Position numbers and translations under genes: made by a program. Positions 1 through 6,822 of a stretch of DNA of 21,861 nt are shown here, piece after piece. The DNA is taken from the NCBI GenBank assembly GCA_900769635.1, contig CAAGHJ010000047.1:1-21861 (forward strand), written 5' to 3'. Positions within the stretch are counted from its first letter, which is position 1. Every line of letters starts with the position of its first letter. This stretch comes from Bacilli bacterium (GTDB lineage Bacteria; Bacillota_I; Bacilli_A; RF39; UBA660). Under the pieces are notes generated by a model. The model ran no database searches and was not told where the DNA came from. It worked only from the letters and a program-made list of their open reading frames with translations.

Positions 1-19
1 CACAAAAAGAATGGACTAC

Positions 20-91
20 GAGGGTTTCCAAATGGAAAGTAAACATTATAAAAAGAGGGTTTCTAAATGGAAACTCTCACTATTATAAAAA
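20..91. repeat. Two imperfect tandem hairpin units (~35-37 bp)
   Basis: Two copies begin at 20 and 55. They share GAGGGTTTCYAAATGGAAA and an ATTATAAAAA tail. The second copy folds as GAGGGTTTC / GAAACTCTC around the loop TAAATG. Read on the minus strand it is followed by TTTTTATAA, so it could act as an intrinsic terminator in that direction. The first copy has only a 5-bp core stem. No plus-strand gene is visible in the 1-150 stretch. Confidence 0.6.
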
Positions 92-152
92 ACGTGTGTT
101 TAAAAATAAAATGTACTAACAAAAAAAAAATCAAATTTTTTTCCAAAAAGTA

Positions 153-180
153 TTGACAAATACCCACATCTTATGATAAT
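153..180 (+). promoter_or_regulatory. Sigma-A-type promoter for the small RNA
   Basis: A perfect -35 box TTGACA lies at 153-158 and a -10 box GATAAT at 175-180, with a 16-bp spacer. An A-rich tract (121-150) lies just upstream and could serve as an UP element. Transcription would start near 187, directly before a strong hairpin, and no open reading frame follows. Confidence 0.6.
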
Positions 181-186
181 ATATAA

Positions 187-297
187 CTCGTAAATTACTT
201 ATGGCCCAATCACGTGAGTAATTTACAGTGCACAAACCCGTTGCATATAATGCAACATCTATGTTCCAAAAATGGTCGTATCCCCGGCCATTTTTTT
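187..297 (+). ncRNA. Candidate structured small RNA, three hairpins
   Basis: Downstream of the consensus-like promoter are three stems in 110 nt. Stem 1 is a perfect 10-bp pairing of GTAAATTACT (190-199) with AGTAATTTAC (217-226) around a 17-nt loop containing GGCCCAATCACGTG. Stem 2 is GTTGCAT (240-246) with ATGCAAC (250-256) and a 3-nt loop. Stem 3 is a terminator of about 11 bp (268-278 with 285-295, loop TATCCC) running into seven T residues. No plausible ORF or ribosome binding site is present. I do not recognise it as SRP RNA, 6S RNA, tmRNA or a riboswitch. It converges on the RloB-like gene, so it may belong to that module. It could also be a standalone regulatory RNA or an unusual tracrRNA-like species. 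Confidence 0.5.
268..297 (+). terminator. Intrinsic terminator of the small RNA
   Basis: AAAAATGGTCG pairs with CGGCCATTTTT (one G-U pair) around a six-base loop, followed by a T7 run at 291-297. It is a strong Rho-independent terminator for plus-strand transcription. Confidence 0.75.
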
Positions 298-322
298 ATT
301 ATATATAATTACTAAATAAAAC

Positions 323-360
323 AGTACAAACCCTGTCCATAAGTTTGTACTGTCTTTTTT
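323..360. terminator. Bidirectional terminator after the RloB-like gene
   Basis: ACAGTACAAAC pairs with GTTTGTACTGT (11 bp). A T-rich run follows on the plus strand (CTTTTTT), and on the minus strand the stem runs into TTTTATTTAG. It lies directly downstream of the minus-strand RloB-like gene and also backs up the small-RNA terminator. Confidence 0.7.
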
Positions 361-380
361 ATATTATTAAAGTTAATATA

Positions 381-989
381 TTACTTCAAAGTGCTAAATT
401 CATCAATTGCATTTAGTATTTTATATATACTAGTATGCGGATTAACATACAATAATTCCTCTCTATTTTTAATAGCTTGCTGTTCAAAAGATTGAGCAAC
501 AGTTCTGGCCTTATTAGTCATACTTTCTACTATCTTAAACATATCCATACTTTCTGTATATACACCATTAATATTTTGTAATTCTTTTTTTACATCCTTA
601 CTCGTTTGAAATATCAATTTGTTGTTTCGATAATGCATTACAAACCATATCTCAAAAGTTGGTGCTGAGGTAATTATTTCTATATTATTGTTAATACACC
701 TTTGTTCTATTTCTTTTATTTCCCTTATTCGAGCCTTATTTAAATCCGTATCTAATACCATAAAGATTTTACAGTTATCTTCGGAGGCTATATCTTCATT
801 ATTAATATATTTTAACAAGTCATCTAACATTCCTTTTGGATCCGTACTATTACCAGTAGAAAACTGAATTCTTAAATCCCTATTAGCATAATGTCTAAAA
901 TAATAATATTCCGAAGATTTCTTTCCCCCTTCGGAGCAAATAACAATTAAAGGCTTTTTTTTATTATGTTTTAACTGTTTTCTTGCCAT
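381..989 (-). CDS. rloB: RloB-like Toprim-fold protein of a defence module
   Basis: The protein has 202 residues and fits the RloB family (about 200 aa). What is seen: an N-terminal IVICSEGGKKSSEYYYF segment with Glu20 in the first Toprim-like motif, a VLDTD motif (Asp80, Asp82), and the family's SAPTFEIWFVMH block (108-119). These are the acidic residues expected of a Toprim-type metal site. Its start codon lies inside the end of the ATPase gene (19-nt overlap), so the two are translationally coupled. RloA/RloB pairs are known accessory genes first noted in restriction-linked loci, and ATPase plus Toprim pairs (OLD-like, PARIS-like) act in phage defence, with the Toprim protein as probable nuclease effector. 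Function here is inferred from family and pairing; the target is not predictable. Confidence 0.8.
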   Translation of the reverse strand: MARKQLKHNKKKPLIVICSEGGKKSSEYYYFRHYANRDLRIQFSTGNSTDPKGMLDDLLKYINNEDIASEDNCKIFMVLDTDLNKARIREIKEIEQRCINNNIEIITSAPTFEIWFVMHYRNNKLIFQTSKDVKKELQNINGVYTESMDMFKIVESMTNKARTVAQSFEQQAIKNREELLYVNPHTSIYKILNAIDEFSTLK

Positions 990-2239
990 AAATCAATATC
1001 CCTTATAAATGGAATTGCTCCATATCTTCCATTTATATAACCTTTTTGAATATTTTCATCTTTTCTAACTGAAAACGAATCAAGGGGAAATAAATCAGAA
1101 ACACCATTTTTCGGATTTTTTTCTGTAAACCAAATCTGGTCTCTTCTAAGTAAATCTAAATTTAACAAGTTAGTACTATGAGTAGTAAATATCAACTGAC
1201 TATTAGCCTTGTTTATATCTTTATTATTAAATAACTTAACAATAAACTCCACCAAAACCGGATGCATACTCTTTTCTAGTTCATCAACTACAATAATTTT
1301 AGTTGTCTCAAAAGCTTTCTTTAAAAATGGAGCAAAAGCAAATAACACTTTTGTACCCGATGACTCGTCAGTAAAATTTAATTTATAAGTATGAGCATTG
1401 CCATTATCATCTTTAACCTCGTGTTCAAGTTCAATATTAACATTTTTAATCTTAAATTTTTCTGCGTTTCTAGCCATTGGTGGTACTAACATATCAACCA
1501 TTGTACTATCCATTTCTTTTTCTTCATAATTAACTGTTATATCTTTTATTAAAATATCAGCTTCACTTAGTAGCTTTAAAGCAAACTCTTTTAATCCCAC
1601 TTCTTCATTACTATAATCCATTAAGTCCCCATCTGCTATCTTATCAAAAGAATTATAAGTATCAATAGCATTAACAAACCATAAATATGCATCTTTCGTT
1701 TTATCATAATTCCAAGTAGTAGCAGTTGCTAAAAACAACTTATTCTCTGTATTATTATTAGATAATTCTTCTAACCTACTTTTATCAGTACTAAACTCAT
1801 AACTATTAGTATTTTTTCTTGTAAATATATTAGTAGGTTTTTGACTATAATAAGCATCTAATACTTCATCATAAATCCTATTCATATCTGTACTAAAAGA
1901 ATATCTATACTTAACACCATTTGAAGTAAATATAAACTCAAACTCACTAGGTTCATTTCTACTAACTTCATCAAATAAAAACGGTTTTACAAAATTCCAT
2001 TTACCACCCACTGGTATTAGGTTTGAATTTCTTACCATTAATATAGCACAAGATAATGCACTCAATATATTAGATTTACCCGAAGCATTGGCACCATATA
2101 TAGCTGTTGTCTTTAATAAATAAGTACCATTCTCACTCACAACATTTTCAAGATTTTCATCACCATTTCCTTTTTCCATAGATAATGTAACTTTATCCTT
2201 AAAAGATAGAAAATTTTTAACGCTAAACTCTATAAGCAT
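971..2239 (-). CDS. rloA: RloA-like ABC/AAA ATPase of a defence module
   Basis: The protein has 422 residues and is an SMC/RecF-like ABC ATPase of the AAA_15/AAA_21 type. Seen in order: an N-terminal IEFSVKNFLSFKD strand pair, Walker A GANASGKSN (about 49-57), an ABC-signature-like ESSGTK segment (about 292-297), Walker B KIIVVDELE (about 314-322) with Asp-Glu, and the H-loop FTTHS (about 351-355). The start at 2239 is chosen because GGAGGGG lies six bases before that ATG; an upstream in-frame GTG (2254) and ATG are too close to, or inside, the Shine-Dalgarno sequence. It is the first gene of a two-gene operon with the RloB-like protein. Such ATPases are thought to sense infection and license a Toprim partner. 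No transmembrane segment is seen, so a cytoplasmic location is likely. Confidence 0.82.
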   Translation of the reverse strand: MLIEFSVKNFLSFKDKVTLSMEKGNGDENLENVVSENGTYLLKTTAIYGANASGKSNILSALSCAILMVRNSNLIPVGGKWNFVKPFLFDEVSRNEPSEFEFIFTSNGVKYRYSFSTDMNRIYDEVLDAYYSQKPTNIFTRKNTNSYEFSTDKSRLEELSNNNTENKLFLATATTWNYDKTKDAYLWFVNAIDTYNSFDKIADGDLMDYSNEEVGLKEFALKLLSEADILIKDITVNYEEKEMDSTMVDMLVPPMARNAEKFKIKNVNIELEHEVKDDNGNAHTYKLNFTDESSGTKVLFAFAPFLKKAFETTKIIVVDELEKSMHPVLVEFIVKLFNNKDINKANSQLIFTTHSTNLLNLDLLRRDQIWFTEKNPKNGVSDLFPLDSFSVRKDENIQKGYINGRYGAIPFIRDIDLWQENS

Positions 2240-2390
2240 TTTCATCCCCTCCACAAGTATTATATATCAAAAACGCAAAAAAGTATACTTATTTTTAATA
2301 TTTTTGCTTTTTTTTCACAAATATTAAAAAAATATTACCTATTTTTAGCAATATTTTTTCTTAACACATTATTTTTTTACAATTCTTCCT

Positions 2391-2436
2391 TTGACAATTA
2401 CACTGAAAAATACTAAAATTTCAGTGTAATTGTCAA
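2391..2436. repeat. 18-bp perfect inverted repeat with TTGACA in each arm
   Basis: The left arm 2391-2408 (TTGACAATTACACTGAAA) and right arm 2419-2436 are exact reverse complements separated by 10 bases. There is no T-run, so it is not a normal terminator. The left TTGACA has a -10 candidate TAAAAT at 2414-2419 after exactly 17 bp. The right arm gives a TTGACA on the minus strand, pointing toward the RloA-like gene, with only weak -10 options. It looks like a palindromic operator or promoter, or a small mobile-element end. The rest of 2240-2549 is very AT-rich and holds no gene I can support. Confidence 0.6.
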
Positions 2437-2499
2437 GAGACATATTTTATCTACTAACTTAATTTACACGCCACCCTTGACAAGGTCCACTCTATCCCC

Positions 2500-2531
2500 A
2501 TAATAAAAAGAAGACCCTAAGTAGAGCCTTC
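2500..2531 (-). terminator. Terminator of the dcw cluster after the PBP gene
   Basis: Read on the minus strand, GAAGGCTC pairs with GGGTCTTC (8 bp, two G-U pairs) around TACTTA and is followed by TTTTTATTATG. It starts about 18 bases after the PBP stop codon and closes the cluster. Confidence 0.7.
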
Positions 2532-2549
2532 CCATTATCTTTTATAATC

Positions 2550-4700
2550 CTAATAAATCCTTCCAAGTTCCACTCGAACCACATCCCCATCATTAATAAT
2601 AGCCCCTACACCTATGCTCTGACTCTTAACATACCCACTACCACTAATCTCATACTTAACACCCATAAGTCTAAGTACATTAACAACCTCTTTATAACTC
2701 ATCCCCGTTAAATCAATCATCACCCTATCATAACTACTAGTAAGAAGATATACCCTATCACTCTTCACCATAACCGATCCCATACTAGGATACTGATTAA
2801 TAATCTTATCCCCATTACCCAAAACAACATAACCAATTCCCCTATTATCAAGTTTACTCTTTATACTATTCGTATTCTTATTAAGATAGTTACCAACCTC
2901 AAAACTAACATTCTCTCCCGAACTAACATTCAAATTCAAATACTTAGAAGTATTAACCAAAACATTCTTAACCGCATCCGATACATAACTACCACCATCC
3001 TTCGGTTCCTTAACCGCCATATAAATAATAATGTCCGGATCATCGTACGGATATAACCCTGCAAAAGAATAAATATTCTGCGTAGATCCCGTTTTGTACC
3101 CACCTGTGGTGTAATCAAATATCTGGGCTGTACCAGTCTTACCAATTAGGTCATACCCCTCCATATAATAACTAGAACCAGTAGCAATACTCGCATCAGG
3201 ATTAACAACACTCTTCATAAGATCCTTAATCTTTTGAATAGTATTCTCACTAGCAATATGATTAACAACCCGTCTCTTTCCCCTGTAAATAGTATCCCCC
3301 GTACTAGAATCCACTATCTTATCAACAATATAAGGCTTAATCATATCCCCATTATTACTAATCCCCGTCAAAGCCTGCACCATCTGAATAGGCGTAATAT
3401 TAATACCCTGTCCATATCCCGCTGTAGCAGCCTCAATATCATACTTAAAATTAATATCCCCCGCAAGTTCCCTCGCCAAAGTAAAGCCCGTTTTCTTACC
3501 AAACCCATACTTCTCATAACAATCCTTAAGCTCTTTCTTATTAATATAATTCTGTAGAATGTTCGCTACTGCGATGTTACTAGATAAAGCAAAGCCCCTA
3601 TCATAACTAATAACTCCCCAACCCATCTTATTCCAGTCACTAATCGTAACCACATCCTCAGGATCAGTCTTAGAAGCATAACTCATCGTTCCTGACATAT
3701 AAGTATCATCACCATTATAAGTACCCTTATCAATAGCACACATATAACTAAATATCTTCATTGTCGAACCTGGTTCATAAGCATTATTAACAATCGGATC
3801 CAAATACGATGTCATATTCTTTTTATTAGGATCAAAACTAGGTGTTGAAGAATACCCCAAAATAGCCCCCGTCTTAGCATCAGCAACAACCATAAAAGCC
3901 CAATCAGCCTCACTCTCTCCTCCTGCCTTCTTAACCGCATTCTCAATAAAAAGCTGAATATTATTATCAATCGTTAAATAAACATCATCACCATTTTTAG
4001 CATCCTCTACATATTCACGCCCATTAGCAATCTTATAACCATACCTATCCTTTTCATACCTAATATAACCCTGACTACCCGTCAAAACATCATTATAATA
4101 CTCCTCAATACCAAGTTCCCCTGTTAAAACCTTATCATTATCCTTAGAATTAACCGTATACCCTAGCATATACGATGCAAAATCCCCATTCGCATAATAC
4201 CTCTTTGAACTCTTCACAAAATCAATCCCTGGTAAATTAAGTTCCGCAATCTTTTCCTTTTCCAGTTCACTAAGATTTCTCCCTCCAGGGCCTAGTTCAA
4301 CCTGATAAGCATCCTTGTTCAAAAGTGCAAGTAAACTCTCTTCACTCATATTAAGAAGTGGAGCCAGTTTACTTGCCGTCATTTCCTTATCCACTACGTG
4401 TAAAGGCGTACTACTATTCTCACTTCTAGTAGGAGAAAGATAAGCAACAACCGTATAACTAGCAACTGTCTGAGCTAAAATATTACCATTCTTATCATAA
4501 ATACTCCCCCTATCAGGATATAATACATCCTCTATAGTATTCCTCTTTTCAATAAATGCTGATAATGTCGAATTACCGACCCTTTGATCGCCAAAACAAA
4601 GCATTCCCATTCTCACAATAAGACCGCAAAAAAGAAAAAAGACAAATACTAAAACAAGCTTATTATACCTAATCTTATTATTGCCATTTATCTTTCCCAT
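2550..4700 (-). CDS. pbpB: Class B penicillin-binding protein with two PASTA domains (PBP2B/FtsI type)
   Basis: This is the septal D,D-transpeptidase that cross-links peptidoglycan during division. It has 716 residues. One N-terminal membrane anchor (about 15-36) is followed by the PBP dimerisation domain starting at YPDRGSIYDKNG. The transpeptidase domain has SxxK in EPGSTMK (Ser312, Lys315), SxN in ALSSNIA (about 373-375) and KTG in IGKTGTAQ (about 521-523). Two PASTA domains close the protein (about 600-655 and 660-716), as in Gram-positive divisomal PBPs. The start at 4700 has AGGGTGA at good spacing; a GTG three codons upstream overlaps that site. It follows ftsL by 11 bases in the mraZ-rsmH-ftsL operon. 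No mraY or murD follows; the cluster ends here with a terminator. Confidence 0.93.
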   Translation of the reverse strand: MGKINGNNKIRYNKLVLVFVFFLFCGLIVRMGMLCFGDQRVGNSTLSAFIEKRNTIEDVLYPDRGSIYDKNGNILAQTVASYTVVAYLSPTRSENSSTPLHVVDKEMTASKLAPLLNMSEESLLALLNKDAYQVELGPGGRNLSELEKEKIAELNLPGIDFVKSSKRYYANGDFASYMLGYTVNSKDNDKVLTGELGIEEYYNDVLTGSQGYIRYEKDRYGYKIANGREYVEDAKNGDDVYLTIDNNIQLFIENAVKKAGGESEADWAFMVVADAKTGAILGYSSTPSFDPNKKNMTSYLDPIVNNAYEPGSTMKIFSYMCAIDKGTYNGDDTYMSGTMSYASKTDPEDVVTISDWNKMGWGVISYDRGFALSSNIAVANILQNYINKKELKDCYEKYGFGKKTGFTLARELAGDINFKYDIEAATAGYGQGINITPIQMVQALTGISNNGDMIKPYIVDKIVDSSTGDTIYRGKRRVVNHIASENTIQKIKDLMKSVVNPDASIATGSSYYMEGYDLIGKTGTAQIFDYTTGGYKTGSTQNIYSFAGLYPYDDPDIIIYMAVKEPKDGGSYVSDAVKNVLVNTSKYLNLNVSSGENVSFEVGNYLNKNTNSIKSKLDNRGIGYVVLGNGDKIINQYPSMGSVMVKSDRVYLLTSSYDRVMIDLTGMSYKEVVNVLRLMGVKYEISGSGYVKSQSIGVGAIINDGDVVRVELGRIY

Positions 4701-4711
4701 ACTAATCACCC

Positions 4712-4996
4712 TTACTTATCAATTGTCCTAATATTATCATTATTATAAGCAAGACCAGCCTCTTCGCTTACACTCTGAATATTATCAAGTGATGCCATTT
4801 CATTAATCTTCATAACCAAACTCTGGTTCTGATCCTTCTTCGACTGAACATCCTTCTCTAACCTCTGTACTTCTAAATTCATCTGTGACAACGTAATCTG
4901 TCCAAATAAAATACCCATAATTAAAAGTAGTGATAAACACATAAAGACCCTATTAAGTTTCTTTTCAAATCCCTTTTTATTCTTTTTTTTACTCAT
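4712..4996 (-). CDS. ftsL: Cell division protein FtsL-like
   Basis: This is a 94-residue bitopic membrane protein. A basic cytoplasmic start (KKKNKKGFEKK) is followed by one transmembrane helix (about 17-36) and a leucine-rich coiled-coil segment (LEVQRLEKDVQSKKDQN) outside the membrane. Size, topology and position between rsmH and the septal PBP match FtsL, which with DivIC/FtsB activates septal peptidoglycan synthesis. Sequence conservation in this family is poor, so the call rests on architecture and context. It begins four bases after the rsmH stop. Confidence 0.85.
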   Translation of the reverse strand: MSKKKNKKGFEKKLNRVFMCLSLLLIMGILFGQITLSQMNLEVQRLEKDVQSKKDQNQSLVMKINEMASLDNIQSVSEEAGLAYNNDNIRTIDK

Positions 4997-5000
4997 AATA

Positions 5001-5927
5001 TCAGTCCCTTACTCTCTCAATTACTCTGAGTTTACTACTTCTTGCCCTATTATTTTCAAATAATTCCTCCTTACTAGGAGTAATACCACTACTAATAACC
5101 TTATACTTAGGAAGAAGATTATCCGGAACAAACGGAAGACAGTTCAAATTAGGATCCATATAAGAATACTCCTTAAAAATATTCTTAACAATCTTATCCT
5201 CTAAAGAATGAAACGTAATAACACAAACCCTTCCTCCCACTTTAAGCATATCTAAACTATCCCTTAAAGCCTTTTCTAAAGTATCAAGTTCATGATTAAC
5301 CTCTATCCTAATAGCTTGAAATACTCTCCTTGCCGGATGACCACTTCTAATTTCCTTAGCCGGCATACCACTTCTAATAATATCAACCAGTTCTAGAGTC
5401 GTTTCTATCTTCTTATTCTCTCTATATTCAATTATCTTTCTAGCAATACCAACAGCACTCTTCTCTTCCCCATATTCCCTAAATATTCTAACTAACTCAT
5501 TAAAAGAATATTCATTAACAACATTGTAAGCACTAAATGACTGACTCCTATCCATACGCATATCAAGAGGAGCATCCTTATGGAAACTAAAACCCCTCTC
5601 AGCTTCATCAAGTTGTACAGAAGATACACCAAGATCAAAGAGCATACCATCTATAGAAGTAACGTCCCTTTTATTAAGTTCTTCCTTAACATTTGCAAAA
5701 TTAGTATTAATAATTTCAAAATTACTAAAATCCTTACTAAGTTTCTCTAAACTACACTTGCAGGCATAGTCATCCATATCAAACGAATACAAGAACCCCT
5801 TCTTAATTCTTTTTAAAATTTCACTACTGTGACCACCATAACCAAGTGTACCATCTACATATACCCCATTTTCTTTAATATTAAGTTTCTCAATACTCTC
5901 GTTTAATAAAACACTTTTATGCATCAT
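5001..5927 (-). CDS. rsmH: 16S rRNA (cytosine(1402)-N(4))-methyltransferase
   Basis: RsmH (MraW) methylates N4 of C1402 in the P site of 16S rRNA using S-adenosylmethionine. The protein has 308 residues, the usual length (about 310). It starts HKSVLLNES and has the SAM site VYVDGTLGYGGHS, the FDLGVSSVQLDEAERGFSF region, the RMD motif and the C-terminal ITFHSLEDKIVK and RARSSKLR blocks. The start at 5927 is chosen because a run of G residues (5934-5940) lies six bases upstream; a longer frame would begin inside mraZ without a ribosome site. It overlaps the end of mraZ by 11 bases, so translation is coupled. Confidence 0.96.
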   Translation of the reverse strand: MMHKSVLLNESIEKLNIKENGVYVDGTLGYGGHSSEILKRIKKGFLYSFDMDDYACKCSLEKLSKDFSNFEIINTNFANVKEELNKRDVTSIDGMLFDLGVSSVQLDEAERGFSFHKDAPLDMRMDRSQSFSAYNVVNEYSFNELVRIFREYGEEKSAVGIARKIIEYRENKKIETTLELVDIIRSGMPAKEIRSGHPARRVFQAIRIEVNHELDTLEKALRDSLDMLKVGGRVCVITFHSLEDKIVKNIFKEYSYMDPNLNCLPFVPDNLLPKYKVISSGITPSKEELFENNRARSSKLRVIERVRD

Positions 5928-6357
5928 TTTCTGCCCCCCTAAATAAATTTTCACAAGACTCTTCTATCTCCTCTAAATTATTCTCCATAATAAGTTCAAA
6001 CTTAGAGGTAGCCCAAATTTCCAGACGATCATTAACCCCAATGATTGTACATTCTTTTGAAATATCCGCATAACTAATTAAAGACGGTGGTATAACAATT
6101 CTTCCCTGTCCATCTACTTCACACATAGTCGCACCAGATAGAAAAAATCTCATAAAATTCCTCGCATCTTTCTTCGTAAAAGAAAGGGTATCCAATTTAA
6201 GAGTAATATCATCCCACTTATCAGGTGAATATACAAAAAGGCATCCATCAAGTCCCCTCGTAACAATAAGTTTGTCACCTATAACATCCCTGAACCTTGC
6301 CGGTATAATAAGCCTATTCTTCGTATCAATATTGTGATGATATTCCCCCATTAACAT
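5917..6357 (-). CDS. mraZ: Transcriptional regulator MraZ
   Basis: MraZ is a SpoVT-AbrB-fold DNA-binding protein that forms rings and controls the dcw operon it heads. The protein has 146 residues, near the usual 143-150, with two AbrB-like repeats: the first around EYHHNIDTKNRLIIPARFR and the second around CEVDGQGRIVIPPSL. The start at 6357 is chosen because GGGGG lies six bases before ATG TTA ATG; the longer frame to 6390 has no ribosome site and starts inside the operator repeats. The three MraZ boxes directly upstream, the last overlapping the ribosome site, suggest autoregulation. Confidence 0.95.
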   Translation of the reverse strand: MLMGEYHHNIDTKNRLIIPARFRDVIGDKLIVTRGLDGCLFVYSPDKWDDITLKLDTLSFTKKDARNFMRFFLSGATMCEVDGQGRIVIPPSLISYADISKECTIIGVNDRLEIWATSKFELIMENNLEEIEESCENLFRGAENDA

Positions 6358-6366
6358 AATAGTCCC

Positions 6367-6391
6367 CCACTTTCTACCACTATCTGCCACT
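6367..6391 (-). promoter_or_regulatory. MraZ operator: three AGTGG boxes at 10-bp spacing
   Basis: On the minus strand AGTGG occurs at 6391-6387, 6381-6377 and 6371-6367, exactly one helical turn apart. MraZ is known to bind short G-rich direct repeats (TGGG-type in E. coli, AAAGTG-type in mollicutes) at about 10-bp period. The boxes lie just after the predicted transcription start and the last merges with the mraZ ribosome site. Confidence 0.75.
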
Positions 6392-6402
6392 TCTATACTA
6401 TT

Positions 6403-6431
6403 ATTCTAGCACCTATACCCATTTTTGTAAA
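6403..6431 (-). promoter_or_regulatory. Promoter of the mraZ operon
   Basis: On the minus strand a -35 TTTACA (6431-6426) and a -10 TAGAAT (6408-6403) are separated by exactly 17 bp. The predicted start near 6396 falls directly before the MraZ boxes, as expected for an autorepressed promoter. Confidence 0.7.
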
Positions 6432-6475
6432 CACTTTTTAATAAATTTTACATTATTTTTATTTAATTAAGTAAA

Positions 6476-6505
6476 GTGCCCTATGGGGGTAAGAAGAAAG
6501 AACTC
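6476..6505. repeat. Intergenic repeat, copy A
   Basis: This 30-bp stretch (GTGCCCTATGGGGGTAAG, then AAGAAAGAACTC) matches copy B at 8865-8895 with only about four differences. It lies upstream of the mraZ promoter. The CCCTATGGG core is palindromic and recurs alone at 13600-13614. Confidence 0.6.
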
Positions 6506-6525
6506 ATTTAATATATGAAGTTCTC
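6490..6525 (-). terminator. Weak hairpin terminator before the mraZ promoter
   Basis: Read on the minus strand, AGAACTTCAT pairs with ATGAGTTCT around ATATTAA with one bulge, followed by TTTCTTCTT. It could stop transcription from the accessory genes at 6.6-8.8 kb before the mraZ promoter. The T-run is interrupted, so it may be inefficient. Confidence 0.4.
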
Positions 6526-6542
6526 TCTACAACACATAATAT

Positions 6543-6586
6543 CTACATTACTTTCTATCTTCTAACATTAGAACTATGTGTTACAT
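6543..6586. repeat. Duplicated 3' end of the metallopeptidase gene (copy 2)
   Basis: This segment is nearly identical to 7334-7379, the 3' end and trailer of the metallopeptidase gene. It encodes V-T-H-S-S-N-V-R-R-stop, against V-A-H-S-S-N-V-R-R-stop in the full gene. In this copy a stop codon occurs two codons before the matching part, so it is a non-coding scar of a duplication or recombination event. Confidence 0.8.
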
Positions 6587-6587
6587 T

Positions 6588-6755
6588 TTACAATAATTCC
6601 AAATACTTATTTTGCATTTCTATTTCTAATTCATTAACTAATTTAACAAAATCAGTATAATCACCAGTTGTATGTGCATTATCCAAAGTATTATACTATT
6701 CCAATCTTTAATAATGGGATGATATTTTTTCCAACTTTCATAATTAATAATTAAT
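6588..6755 (-). pseudogene. Frameshifted gene remnant, family uncertain
   Basis: Two reading frames on the minus strand together give a protein-like C-terminal piece. The first frame reads NYESWKKYHPIIKDWNSII. After a frameshift near 6690 the second reads LDNAHTTGDYTDFVKLVNE and on to EMQNKYLELL-stop at 6588. The composition and the AHTTGDYTDFV stretch resemble the C-terminal helices of Fic-family proteins, but that is a weak resemblance. No start codon or upstream part survives. It sits in a 430-base stretch without an intact gene, beside the duplicated metallopeptidase 3' end, which points to past rearrangement. Confidence 0.4.
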
Positions 6756-6822
6756 TGTCAATACTTTTATTCCGTTATCGGTATAGTATTATATTAGGTA
6801 AATCAATTATCTAATAATCAAA

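Noticed and set aside
20..91. End of a CRISPR array
   Set aside because: Two copies at 35-37-bp period leave no room for spacers, the copies differ inside the palindrome, and no cas gene is in the window.
187..297. tracrRNA of a type II CRISPR system
   Set aside because: No cas9 and no repeat to pair with in the window; kept only as an open alternative for the RNA.
2391..2436. Intrinsic terminator
   Set aside because: The 18-bp stem is strong, but neither strand has a T-run after it.
3234..3557. Plus-strand ORF opposite the PBP gene
   Set aside because: It is an antisense shadow of a conserved transpeptidase domain; its composition is an artefact of the complementary frame.
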